DNA of 64,000 bases from Azorinus chamasolen. Taxonomy: Eukaryota > Mollusca > Bivalvia > Cardiida > Solecurtidae. Below are positions 31,152 through 43,199 of the stretch, piece after piece. Where the stretch lies: contig OY755236.1 of assembly GCA_963576725.1 (NCBI GenBank), positions 73,023,878 through 73,087,877 of the forward strand, written 5' to 3'. A program made the translations under genes and the position numbers. Numbering within the stretch: the stretch's first letter is position 1; every line of letters starts with the position of its first letter. Under the pieces are notes generated by a model. The model had not been told where the DNA came from. It ran no database searches and worked only from the letters and a program-made list of their open reading frames with translations.

Positions 31152-32923
31152 TAATATTTTTTTTCTTAGGTAGTCGACCCACCCCGCTCTAAATGTAGAT
31201 CTATTTAATGTTTTAAATTAGTCCGTCTAAATAGAAATCTATACATCCTCACCTCTTGCAAATTGCAAATATGTGAACCGAAGTAAGAGAAGGGTTGTCT
31301 CAATGGACAATAACATTACATAGCCTATGACAAAACTTTAACCAGAACTGCCTCATCGAATCAATTCTAAAGAGTAACGTTAGTCACAACATGGACCAAG
31401 GGGGTGGTGGAGAATCTTTGAATACGCACCTTTATCTTTTTCTCTGTTTTAAATAGATCTAGAAGGATGTAGATCTAGTCTACGTGTGATGAAAACTGGG
31501 AACATCGGTGTTTAGCCCGCTGCTCTATGAATTTTACAAAAGAAATAACGAATGTATGAATATTGATTAGATCTAGCTTATTTTTTTAAAATGACACATG
31601 AACACGCATGTTGTTTTTTTGCTGTATGACAAAATAACACTTTCTATAACACTTTATCGCATATTATCTAGAACTAGATCTAGTTTGAAATTGCATTTCA
31701 GATTTCCAGTTGCTGATGCTGATGACAGTAGATAGACGAGACAAAGTTATAATACTCACACGATGATCCAGTTTTACGTTTTCTCTCAACTGAATTATGG
31801 CTGTCGCTAGCGTTACGCATGACCTCTTTCAATTTTGCGTGATAAATATGGAAAAATAGCAATTTAATTTATGACGTCATTTAACTAAAGTCCATTTCAA
31901 TATGCTTTGTTACCCAATTTGAATCGACATTTTTTTTCGTTTCTTACCGGATTGAGGTCAAATTTAAATCACTTGTAGCATCGCTTTTCAGGAAATATGT
32001 GTCCGAGATTTCATCTTTAAAAAAAGATTTCAGGGGGAAAAGTCCCGATGTTTATCCATTGTAAACATGTTCATTTCAAATTGCAAATGACGGACGAATG
32101 ACGTCGACTGGGACGCTCCTTTTTTCTGAGGATAATTATAGCTCTTAAAAGTTTACGTCATACACGAAATTACGTCATTTATTTTCATCAGTATGCAATA
32201 CGCTCCACTATTCGTACGTAACAGCTGATCGAATAAGCAATTAAGCATACATTTAGAAAATGCATTTCGGCAGATTCTTCCTTGTTAACTTACTACATTT
32301 ACATATTAGTGTAGCAAACAAGACTTCGTATCTTGCATATTTAGGGGGTCAACCGGTCTCTTAAATATAACAAGATGTGTCATGTTCAGGGTCTATCTAA
32401 ATCTTACACATATCGACAAGGTATGTGTACCTGCAAATTTTAAGACCTTGGTAGATCCTATAACGAAAGAGATATTTCTTTTTTTCTAATTCTTGACAAA
32501 TTTTGAGGCTCGGCATTACAATAAGTTTAAGGATTAGTATAAATTGCATGTGTATACATCAAAAGAAAGGGAGAAAAAAAGAACGAAAGAAATACAGAAA
32601 AAAGAAAGAAAGAGGGAAGGAAAGAAAGGGAAAAAACAATCTGGAATGGTTATGCATGGAACAATGTGAAACATGCTAAGGATGTTGCAAAATTATTAAA
32701 CTGCATGATAGATGAGATAATTAATACATACATGTTTTACCGTTGTCTTCTTTTTCTTTTCCTTTTTGCATACCACGTAGCAAATGCTGACTTTCGATGC
32801 CCAAGTGTGTTTTCCTAATTGCATATCCGCTAAAAGAGCCTGATATACATAATTAACAATAATATTGTCGCAAGATAAAATCTTAGCCCAGTATTTTATC
32901 ATACGTGTGTATCTACATCTATA
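31152..32923. other. Non-coding stretch, AGATCTAG motifs and polypurine run
   Basis: Several agatctag or tagatctag motifs occur (31196, 31455-31480, 31570, 31676). At 32561-32636 one strand is almost pure purine (gaaagaaagagggaagg type). The small minus-strand frame at 32696-32902 is not supported. Confidence 0.4.
32561..32636 (+). repeat. Polypurine tract
   Basis: About 75 bases of A and G with very few interruptions, made of gaaa/ggaa steps; a mirror-like tract able to form triplex DNA. Confidence 0.7.
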
Positions 32924-34219
32924 ACATAACTCGTGGCATCAGCGTGACGTAACACTATCATATATTTATTGATATGCACGGGCATATATTCACTAGTGAA
33001 TAACATTCGAACGACCGAACTGTATTCATACGCGCTGTCAAAACAAACTGGCGGACGTTGACCTATCTGTCAACGATTGAGTCACGATAGATAGCAAAGA
33101 ACTGATGGCACATGTGCCTTAATTTCGATAAAATAATACAAATTGTAATCGCTGTCAGTAAATATCTACAAAATGTATGCAAAAAAAGACCTACCAGCTA
33201 CTGTGACCCAAACCATCCATTCTACTAAAAATAATTGCCTCCACAACTCCATGTCCTTTTGTGTATGCAGATTTCTACTCATGAAAATATCACGTCAATC
33301 AACAATTATAGTCATCTGAATCGAGCACAGCACAAACATATTTCAAATATGTTATACTCCAAATCAGCTGATCGCGAAAATCTTCCTCCTGTTCCAACAC
33401 ATTTTATGCAGCAGTTCGTACTGAATCTTTTGTCCATTTCAATAAACTTTTTCACGGCGGAAATGTCCATGTCCATGTGCATACAACACTGATGAAGGGC
33501 TTAATATACCAAAACGAAGGCGTATTTTGAATCCCACTGACAGTGAGTGTCAGACGTGTAGCCGTCTTCATTTTTTTTAAAAACTATTGGCAAATGGCAC
33601 ACTTTACACAGACACATGTTGTGTACAGTGACGTCATAAAAGTACAAAAATGAGTCATGCAGGAATCACCACATACACAACAAACAGTCGCCCGAACAGC
33701 AACACAGGGAAACAGCAAATGTACATAACTATAAAAACATTAAGAGGCGCACAAAGACAAAACAAACATACAATAGGGGGAAGATGGAAGTACCGCCTTG
33801 GAACGGTCAGTGACAAAATTCACTGGGGGGGGGGGGGTAAACCGGTTGTGACGTGTTTGTATGTCGAAACTGTAACTCAAAAATTATTTTGACGTGTTTC
33901 TGTAGGTTTTTGTTATCATAAACTATCACAGTTAAATTGAATATCAGAGAGGTCTAAATTAGATCCTGGTTGTTATGACAGTAAGTCAAAAACAGTTGGA
34001 AATCTTGGACCTACTTTGTCCCAGTTACTTAGCAAACCTAATAACAAATTCCATTCATCATTTCTGTAAGGAGAATTTATAACAATCCACGTTACTGCTG
34101 AAATATTGGCTGCAAAAAAAATTGTGTTTGTTATGTTATAAATAGAATCTTGCATTCGTGTTCATGATTATTGGATTTATTAAATAATTCTTTTTAAAAC
34201 GATAAAAAACGAGCTTTAT
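32924..34219. mobile_element. Element K, second copy
   Basis: It follows 18964-20120 from acataactcgtggcatcag through ttagatcctggttg to the first arm of the terminal palindrome (cgataaaaaacgagc), then diverges. The right arm is missing. It carries a 209-base insertion of repeat M. The MITE that hosts copy 1 is absent here. Confidence 0.7.
33638..33846 (-). mobile_element. Repeat M, shorter copy inside element K
   Basis: The left border aaaagtacaaaaatgagtc equals that of the 30557 copy. It includes a run of about 13 G near 33826. The empty site in element K copy 1 reads gacgtcataatgtgacg at 19723-19739. Confidence 0.65.
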
Positions 34220-35617
34220 ATATAGATTGAACATCTGTGGCATTTTTGTGCGCAGAAATATGTCAATATTAGCACCCAGGTAACTATCACGAGCATATAT
34301 CAATAATAACATTGGCCTTTCTCATTGCTCTTTCATCATAATTATGTTGATATATGCAGTCGCATTTAGTACAAAGATTTACGGTGTACCCAGGTTTGAA
34401 TGATTGTGTGACACAGTTCTGATTAATCGGTTAATGACAGTTAATACTCCCGATTAAACGGTTACAAATATCCACGAACCGTTTGAGCACTAATCTGCAC
34501 ATATGCACAGTCTGACCTGAGAACTACACTTTATTAGTAAATGTAACCCTATTGTACAAAAAATGGACAATGAAGCTCTCTGGTCAGACTCTCCGTATGC
34601 GCAGACTGGTCTGAGCTTCAATTAACATATATGTATGCAATAAGACACACGATGTCATGGCACGTCAAATACTTTTGAAAGATAATTGTATGATATATTA
34701 CTGTATACATGTATGTATGTACTATATCTACTGGATAATGATGTTTAAATAGAAAGACCAAACATTGCTAAACATATTGATGTACCATTCTTTTTTTTAT
34801 CAAACATATCTTATTTGAATGAATTGGAAACAATAACATTTTGTCAGAGATCAAATGTTGATACAGTTGGACCTTTGACCTTAAACTTAACCTTGATTTC
34901 TATAAACTAAATTTAATTCAAGTTACTCAAGTCAATAATAATTAATGTTTAGTTAAATAAAAATAATATTTGGTGTCAGTAGGTTCAACAATAACACATC
35001 TATTTAGCAAATAACGATGTTTGTTTGTTTTTCTTAAGTTTGGCAGCCATCTTTAATATTTATCTCCATGGCAATAGCAACTATTGTATATATAACTCAA
35101 CAGCCCTAGAAGTTAACAAAGCATATATCATTTTATATAATATGCATAATTCTTATTAAAATGTTTCATATTTAGAATGTAGGGAACAAAACATATTGTC
35201 AGATGTTAATTTTGTATAAATATTTTGACCTTTGACCTTATATTTAAAAATTGACCTCTATAAACTTCACATCAATTTTGTTTTTAAAGAGATTTCTTTA
35301 TTATTAGTCAAAATAAAACAGGTTTGGATTCAGTAAGTACAAAAATGAATAAAAATTAAGACAAAATATTATATGTTTGGTTTCACTCAATTTTGGGGGC
35401 CATCTTGGCGGCCATCTTGGATTTCAGGCCAACTCCAACCATTTCAGTCCAAATGAATTTCATTTTCATATACTACAGATCCGGACCAACATTTTGTTAT
35501 AACATTGCTTGTTATATTCCATAGACCGGTTTGGTGTTCTAAACCTGGGGCTATTTGCTACACTATATGGCATAGAGTTAATTTTAAATTTCACATAGGC
35601 GTAGGAGTCGGGGGCCA
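34220..35617. other. Non-coding stretch
   Basis: Two diverged copies of a segment with gacctttgacctta (about 34870 and 35230) suggest an old tandem duplication of about 370 bases. ggccatcttgg is repeated at 35398 and 35410. No gene is seen. Confidence 0.4.
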
Positions 35618-35691
35618 AGCCCCCCCCCCCCTCCGATGTTGAGACAAGGGGGGGGGGGCAGAGTATAATGTGCCCCCCCCCCCTTCCCCAA
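35618..35691. repeat. Alternating poly-C / poly-G / poly-C tracts
   Basis: Runs of about 12 C, 12 G and 13 C are separated by about 18 bases. Adjacent runs can pair as hairpins or form G-quadruplex-like structures. Lengths may be sequencing-sensitive. Confidence 0.7.
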
Positions 35692-35867
35692 TAATTTTCA
35701 AGTTCGAACATAAAAAATGAAAAAGACACAAAAAGAAGATCGAAAGAGATATCAAATTTGCACTTCCTATTGTTTATTAAATGATTTATTTTCGTTCCAG
35801 CAATTAATTACGGCTTTTTGGTCCCGCATCTATAACTTAGCGCCCCGTTCAACGGTAAACATTGGAT

Positions 35868-35991
35868 CATTCGTAACTACTCGTCTTATTCCGCCAGGGT
35901 TCGGAATATCTGAAGTGTTCCGAGTGCAATCGGATAAGTTTCCCCGGTTTTCTCCGAACTCTGACGGAAAACGACGAGTAGTTACGCTATG
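35868..35991. mobile_element. Short MITE with gtaactactcg ends
   Basis: cgtaactactcgtcttattccgcc...ggttcgga on the left is mirrored by tccgaactctgacgg...gacgagtagttacg on the right. A fragment of the same family is inside the MITE at 22068-22388. Confidence 0.65.
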
Positions 35992-36332
35992 ATTGGTGCT
36001 ATTTTTGTCTTTTTCTACATGTGTTTAAAACCAACGAACAGATGAAATGCATACCCACCCCCCTTCAAGGTAACTGCATGAACCTTACTGAGAATTCGTC
36101 AATTTGAGGACAATGACACTGATACAGGCATTGTTTTGTGACAGGTGACTCAAGATTAAGACAGGAATAATATTCATATTATTGAATGAATGTGGATGTT
36201 ACAAGATGAAATTAACTTATTCTTTTGAATATATTTTAATCTTTTCTTTTGAAAATGTGTATCTTCGGGGAAAAGCGAAATTGGCTCGTTAGACAAGTAA
36301 AACATGATAAAACTTTTCAATCCGGCAGGTCA

Positions 36333-36415
36333 GCTTCTGTGGTCGAGTGGTCTAACGAGCTGTCCGTTACATAAGAAGACCAAAAGTCAGTGGATCGAAT
36401 ACCGTCAGATGCTTA
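36333..36415 (+). mobile_element. tRNA-like SINE head
   Basis: A box tggtcgagtgg at 36340-36350 and B-box-like ggatcgaatacc at 36392-36403. The arms do not fold into a good cloverleaf, so a tRNA-derived SINE fossil is more likely than a tRNA gene. Confidence 0.45.
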
Positions 36416-36541
36416 ATCGTTTGTTTGTTTTTCTTCCGTTCCCCTAACTCTGTCAAATTTTATAAAAATAAATGTAATGTATATCAACCACTAGACGTTT
36501 TAAGCTACAAAAGCAGATGTATCGTTTCTTTTCTCCGTAAC

Positions 36542-36563
36542 CCCCCCCCCCCCCCCCCCCCCC
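36542..36563 (+). repeat. Poly-C run
   Basis: About 22 consecutive C; length uncertain. Confidence 0.8.
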
Positions 36564-36960
36564 GGCCATTACATCCTTGCGATCAAATGAGCTAGATTTA
36601 AGTTCAATCTGACTCAAAATTTAAAATTAAAATATCGATTCAAATTGGCAACGTTTATTGAAATTGACAGTAATTGTGACGCATATACATACCGCTTGTA
36701 GCATTTCAGCCCGTAGCACAGTCCCACTTAGCAGGTATCTAGATAGTTTAGCGCAGAACTGTTGTAAGCTGTAACTACCGGGAAAACAGTGATAATTTTG
36801 ATAAAGATGAAACGCTGAGTAGTTTGGGGTCTTGTTAGGATGCAAGCTGTTTGACTTTCGGAAAATGGTGTTTGAAAAGCTATCAAAATCGAATCAGAAG
36901 TAGATCTAAATCCAGTCCAAATCGCACCAGAGATCTAAGTTGTGATTTCAATGTAGAATC

Positions 36961-37378
36961 TAGATTAATAGAATCAAGCATGGGTTTTGTTAAAGTCGGT
37001 GGTTTCTTTACCCGAAGTTGGTCTGTTCCCAGTTGGAAACGAGCTTTAGTCTGTTCCCAGTCGGAAACGAGCTTTAGCGAGTTTCTGACAGGAACAGAAC
37101 AACCGAGGGTATAGAAACCCCCGGCTTTAACAAAACCCATGCTTGATTATATTTCTCACTTACGTAACACTAAAACAAATAAAGTAATGAATTTTGTGAA
37201 GTACTACTTTCCATTGCGTAGTTACGACTTCCGTATCTAATAGCAACAATGATTATATGATAAAATAGAATTTCATACCCTGGCCAATTAAATCTAAGGC
37301 TCGTTTCCGACTGGGAACATACCCCCCCCCCCCCCACCCCGTCATTAACAAAACCCATGCTTGATTCTATTAATCTAT
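36961..37378. mobile_element. Inverted-repeat element with three copies of its end
   Basis: The 30-base end agattaatagaatcaagc...gggttttgttaa occurs at 36961 and, inverted, at about 37345-37376, and a third, shorter inverted copy ends at 37148. The first two-thirds (36971-37148) could itself be a MITE with arms of about 40 bases. Cccagtcggaaacgagc is repeated inside; a poly-C run lies at 37322. Confidence 0.55.
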
Positions 37379-37528
37379 ATGGCTCAGTAGTTCAGTGACA
37401 AATAGAGAAACATAAATTATGCTATAGTGTCGTAGTCTAGACAGAACTTTTTTTTCTCCCATCTTTTCCTATGGTGTGACATGTTACATGACGTCATATT
37501 TTGTATGTTTGGACTTCGCCAGTTTTTT

Positions 37529-39040
37529 ATGCTCACCTGGCACGAGGTGAGTTATTGTGATCGCCCTGTGTCAGTCGTCGTGAGACGTCCGTCATGCAGT
37601 GTGCGTCGTCCGTCGTCAACCTTTTTTCTTATTTAAAATGACATCTCCTAAACAAGATCTACTTGCTGGATTTGTACCATGCAAACGTGGCAGGAATGTT
37701 CCTTGAGTCAAGCTCTTCCAAAGGTGTTCAAAGAATGTAATTCCATGCATAAGTCTGTTTGCCATGGCAACCAATGTCCAAAAACTGTACGGCCTAGGGC
37801 TACCGTATTTCGTATGTAGAATCATCTAGTGGACCTCTACAAATAGTTTTGAAATTTTGCCCTTGGGGTCAAATCTGGCGCAAAGTTCTACGGGGGTCAC
37901 AATCTGATATAAATCTAGTAAATAATTAAAAAATCTTCTTGACTCAAACTGAAAGGCCTAGAGCTGTGATATTTAGTATGAAGCATCATCTGGTGGACCT
38001 TTACCAAGATTATTCATTTTTTCCCTGCGATAAAAATTGTCCCCACCCTGGGGGTCACAAGTTTTACATAGGATTAGATCTATAAAGTAAAAAAAAATAA
38101 AATTCACCTTGTCCGAAACCGAAAAGCTTAGAGCTGGGATATTTGGTATGTAGCATCATCAAGTTAACCGTTACTTATATATTGTTCAAATTACTCCCCT
38201 GGGGCCAAACACGGACACGCCCTGTGGCCAAACACGGACACGCACTGGGGGTCACATATTTTGCATAGGATTATATAGTAAAAACTTTAAAAAAATATTC
38301 TTGTCCGAAACCGAAAAGCTTAGTTAGATCTGTGATATTTGGTATGTAGCATCATCTGGTGGACCTTTACTAAGGTTCTTCAAATTTTGTCCCTGGAGTT
38401 AAAATTGTCTCCACCCTGCGAGTCACAACCTTTATGGTAAAAAACTTTAAAAAAAAGTATTCTTGTCCGAAATTGAAAGGGTTAGAGCTGTAATATTAGG
38501 TGCGTAGCATCATCTAGTAGACGTTTATCAATATTTTTCAAATTAAAACCCTAGGGTCAAAATTGGCTACGCCCCGGTGGTCAGAAATTTTACTGTAAAC
38601 TTTTAAATCTTATTGCCAAATTCCGTAAGGCCTAGAGCTACCAAATTTGGTATGTAGCATCATCTGACAGATCTCTACAAAGATTGTGAACTCAAATTTT
38701 GCCACTGGGGTCACAAGTTTTACATAGGATTATATAAGTAACAACTTCTTCATGTCCGACCGAAAAGCTTAGAGCTGTGATATTTCGTAAATAGCATCAG
38801 CTGGTAAACCTTTACTGAGACTGTTAAAGGTCTGCCAATGGGCCAAAATTTGGTGAAAACTTTTAAAAACTTACTTTCAACTTCCGTAAGACTTAGAACT
38901 ACCAAATTTGGTGTGTTGCATCATCTGATGGACCTCTACAAATGTTTTGCCCGTGTGGTCAAACTTTGCTATCTGTTGCATAAGTAGGTCACGTGAGATA
39001 TATTAGCTAGGTGAGCGATAAGGGTATCATAGTCCTCTTG
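37529..39040. mobile_element. 1.5-kb repeat bounded by gctcacctgg / aggtgagcga
   Basis: It begins atgctcacctggcacgaggtgag, a short hairpin, followed by gtccgtc-type runs, and ends ctaggtgagcgataaggg and cctcttg. Inside, a degenerate unit recurs at about 37970, 38130, 38325, 38490, 38635, 38770 and 38895, with gagctgtgatatttggta, gcatcatctggtggacc and ggggtcac. No protein frame is kept. This organisation is common in bivalve repeats. Confidence 0.65.
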
Positions 39041-39248
39041 TTAACTTTTTCACTGAAGTGTTCACAACTCTACTAAGACAGTATTTGTTTTTTTACCATC
39101 AGCTCGCTGCCTAGACAATATGATTGATTCTTTGACTACCTTTGTTTGATTTATATTGCATGCTGACTTGATTATTTATGCATAATTATTGAGGTGCAAG
39201 TTCTGAAAGACCAAACCAACTCTGCAGTATACCTCTCTACATATATGT

Positions 39249-39440
39249 GGGGGCATATTGTTTTTGGCACGGTTGTCCGTCCGTCTCACTTTGTCTGTCC
39301 TTCCGTATGTCTATCCGTCACAACTCATGTCCGCCCTGCATTTCAAAGACCAACCAGAAGATTTTGAAATAACTTCGGCACAAATGGTCACAACATCGTG
39401 GCAACCAATACAAATTACTTTACCTAAACAGTATGCATTG
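39249..39440 (+). mobile_element. Repeat fragment with ggggcat end
   Basis: tgggggcatattgttttt followed by gtccgtccgtctc and a body of about 130 bases. The opposite type of end (tatgccccatata) is at 44660. Confidence 0.45.
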
Positions 39441-40384
39441 AAAAACATGTCTTAGAAATGATATAAGTCAAGTTATCATTAAGAAAGTATATGTTTGCAG
39501 TAAACAGATCCATTATTTTTGGTTACCGGATTTCTATTGGTAGTGGTGGTGGTTTTAGCTATTAACTATTGGTGAAATATCTTGATAAATTGGGGACAGA
39601 TGCAGCCAAAACAATACAATTAGGCCGGTTTGGGATGAGCTGGTTAGGCCTCTACAGACACACATTTTTAAATGATGCACTATATACATGGGTTCTGCAG
39701 ATTGCCTATATGATCTGAACATTTGAGCAAAGTTTTTAAAAAAATCCTTTACTGGACATAGAACTTGCACTCTAATCTATGGTCTGAACACTTGAGCAAA
39801 GTTTAAAGAAATTCCTCCACTGGATATAGGTCTTGATATGCAGAGTGGGCACGAAATGTTACATGTTTGACCTTTGCCGTTCAAGGATGACCTTTTTACT
39901 TGAGCCGGTGTAATGAGGAAAAGTGACCCCCCGTAATAGACCGACCGGGGTCGATTTATTATATACATGTAGTACTATGAGCCCCGGTCATTTTACTATA
40001 AAGTATATTGACTCCCTTGTCATAGTATAATGACCCTCACCCCTTACAGTATTGTGACCCACTCTTTTTATCGTAGTAGGTCGACTACGAAGTATATATA
40101 TATATTATAGTACTTTATTATTTATTTTATAGTACTTTTTTATAGTATTTATAGTACTATAATCCTCGGTCATTTTACTATAAACAAGAAGCCGCCAATG
40201 TCGGTATGGCCGGATTGCCGATTAAAGTGATTATAGATGAGCATTATACATTTCTGAATCAGCAGATGCTGAAGGCATAATAAATAATTAAACATATTCC
40301 AATTGCATGTAATAAGGTCCTCATTATGACTCCACATGTTAAAAAGGTCAACCTAGATATTCATTGAAGCGTAAAAAACAAGAG

Positions 40385-42057
40385 ATGTTTGTAAAACATG
40401 TATACCCCCAGACCCCCTGACCTTTGATCTAGTGACCTCAACTATAGAGGTCATCTAGTGGTCATGACTAATCACACAGCAACTTTGATCTGAAAACATT
40501 TCACAAGTTAAGGTCATGGTGACCTTGACCTAGTGACCTCAACAACTATAGGGATCATCTAGTGGTCACGACCAACCACCACAGCAAGTTTGAAGACCCC
40601 CAACCAAACCATTGAGCAGTTATTAATCAGAAACCATTTCATCAGTAAAAGTCATGGTGACCTTAATCTTTGACCTAGTGACCTCAAAAACAATAGGGGT
40701 CATGTAGTTGTCATGACCAACCCCCACAGCAAGTTTAAAGATCCTAAGCCAAACCCTTTGAGCAGTTATTGATTGGAAACCATTTCACCAGTTAATGTCA
40801 TGGTGACCTTGACCTTTGACCTAGTGACCTAAAAACAGGGGTCATCTAGTGGTCATGACCAACCACCACAGCAAGTTTTAAGATCCTAAGCCAAACCCTT
40901 GAGCAGTTATTGATTGGAAACCATTTCAACAGTTAAGGTCATGGTGACCTTGACATTTGACCTAGCGACCTCAAAAACAATAGGAGTCATCCAGTGGGTC
41001 ATGACCAACTACCACAGCAAGTTTGAAGATTCTAAGCCAAACCCTTGAGCAGTTATTGATCGGAAACCATGTCACCAGTTAAGGTTATGGTGACCTTGAC
41101 CTTTGACCTAGTGACCTCAAAAACATTAGGGGTAATCTAGTAGTCATGACCAACCATCACAGCAAGGTTGAAGATCCTAAGCCAAACCCTTGAGCAGTTA
41201 TTGATTGGAAACCATTTCAGCAGTTAAGGTCAATGTGACCTTGACCTTTTACCTAGTGACCTCAAAATCTAAAGGAGTCATCCAGTGATCATGACCAACT
41301 ACCACAGCAAGTTTGAAGATTCTAAGCCAAACCCTTGAGCAGTTATTGATCGGAAACCATTTCACCAGTTAAGGTCATGGTAACCTTGACCTTTGACCTA
41401 GTGACTTCAAAAACATTAGAGGTCATCTAGTAGTCATGACCAACCATCACAGCAAGGTTGAAGATCCTAAGCCAACCCCTTAAGCAGTTATTGATCGGAA
41501 ACCATTTCACCAGTTAAGATCATGGTGACCTTGACCTTTGACCTAGTGACCTCAAAAACAAGAGGGCTCATAAAGTTGTCATGACCAAGCACCACAGCAA
41601 ATTTGAAGATCGTAAGCCAAACCCTTAAGCAGTTATTGATCAGAAACCATTTTGCTAGTTAAGCGTATGGTGACCCTGACCTTTGACCTAATAAACAATA
41701 GGAGTCATCCAGTGGCCATGACCAACTACCACAGCAAGTTTAAAGATTCTAAGCCAAACCATTGAGCAGTTATTGATCGGAAACCAATTAACCAGTTAAG
41801 GTTAAGGTGACATTGATCTTTGACCTAGTGTCCTCAAAAACTATAGGGGTCATCTAGTGGTCATGACGAACCACCACAGCAAGTTTGAAGATCCCAAGTC
41901 AAACCCTTGAGCAGTTATTGCTCGGAAACTATTTCACCAGTTAAGGTCATTGTGACCTTGACCTAAAAAACAATAGGGTTCATCTAGTTGTCATGACCAA
42001 CCACCACAGCAAGTTTGAAGATTCTAGGCCAAGTCGTTTATTAGTTATTGATCGGAA
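40385..42057 (+). repeat. Tandem array, about 145-bp unit, rich in aggtca sites
   Basis: About eleven units with gaccttgacctttgacctagtgacc, catctagtggtcatgacc and gagcagttattgat. Perfect inverted half sites AGGTCAnnnTGACCT fall at 40511, 40936, 41227 and 41944. Perfect direct repeats TGACCTTTGACCT fall at 40810, 41097, 41387, 41532 and 41677. No coding frame is preserved. Confidence 0.8.
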
Positions 42058-42060
42058 ACA

Positions 42061-42562
42061 AAAAGGTCAACCTGGAAAGTCATTGAAGCATAAAAACTAG
42101 GGTCAAAAAGGGTTCATAATAACCTACTAACCTACGACATGTAATGTGACCCTCATTATGAACCCACATGCCAGGTTTGGTTACTGTAGGTACTATACTT
42201 TGGCTATAACCAATACAAACAAAAAGGTCAACCTGGAAAGTCATTGAAGCATAAAAACTAGGTCAAAAAGGGTTCATAATAACCTACTAACCTACGAAAT
42301 GTAATGTGACCCTCATTATGAACCCACATGCCAGGTTTGGTTACTGTAGGTACTATACTTTGGCTATAACTAACACAAACAAAAAGGTCAACCTGGAAAT
42401 TCTCTAAGTCAATGAAGCGTAAAAACTAGGTCACAAAGGGTCATAGTAACCTGCTAACCTATGACATATAATGTGACCCTCATTCTGAACCCACATGCCA
42501 AGTTTGGTTACTGTATGTATTATACTTTGGCTATAACTAACACAAACAAAAAGGTCAACCGG
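42061..42562 (+). repeat. Tandem array, about 161-bp unit
   Basis: Unit start aaaaggtcaacctgg at 42061, 42222 and 42382, with a partial unit at 42549; one more partial unit is at 40342, left of the 145-bp array. Units carry cctcattatgaacccacatg and ctatactttggctataac. A gacggacgg tract follows. Confidence 0.75.
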
Positions 42563-42639
42563 ATGGACGGCCGGACGGACGGACGGACGCCGGACGGCAT
42601 TCACCAATCTATAAGCCTGGATTGCGAGCAATCCGGCCA

Positions 42640-43145
42640 AATATAGTGACTCCCTTGCAAAATACCTCCACCAGGAGGGGTCGGTATATGTATTAGTACT
42701 ATGACCCCCATGCTACTTTACTATAAAATGTAGTGACTCCCTGGCAAAAATACATCCACGATGGAGGGGGTCGATATATTATATAGTACTATGACCCCCA
42801 TGCTACTTTACTATAAAATGTAGTGACTCCCTTGCAAAAAAACACCCATCAGGGTGGGGTAGGTATATTACACAATGCCATTGTGTAATTGTGATATGAA
42901 CCCAATGCCATTTTACTATAAAATATAGTGATTCCCTTGTCAAAACACATCCACCAGGGGGTCGATATATTATATAGTAGTATGACCCACATGCCATTTT
43001 ACTATAAAATATACCGACTCCCTTGCCAAAATTCATCCACCATTAGGGGGCGATATATTATATAGTACTATGACCCCCGTGCCATTTTACTATAAAATAT
43101 AGTGACTCCCTTGCAAAATACATCCACCTGGGGGTTCGATATATT
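42640..43145 (+). repeat. Short tandem units of element X
   Basis: About six units of 85-107 bases with tagtgactcccttgc, catccacc, gggggtcgatatatt and actatgacccccatgcc. Confidence 0.7.
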
Positions 43146-43199
43146 ATAGTATAGAAAATATATGGATTTTATATGGATCGTGGATGTATCTTGGCAATA

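Larger units (their letters stand above)
40184..42640. mobile_element. Element Y inserted in element X
   Basis: The host motif cattttactataa|atatagtgactccc is split exactly by this 2.45-kb segment. Left end acaagaagccgcc...ggccggattgcc; right end gcctggattgcgagcaatccggcca, so ggccggattgc is present inverted at both ends and the right end has a small hairpin. It contains two tandem arrays. Confidence 0.6.

Noticed and set aside
30576..33892. Two similar proteins with GGRWKYRLGTVSD
   Set aside because: They are the two copies of repeat M; frames are not maintained beyond the shared segment.
40385..42562. CRISPR-like array
   Set aside because: Units of 145-161 bases are contiguous, with no short repeats separated by unique spacers; the context is eukaryotic.
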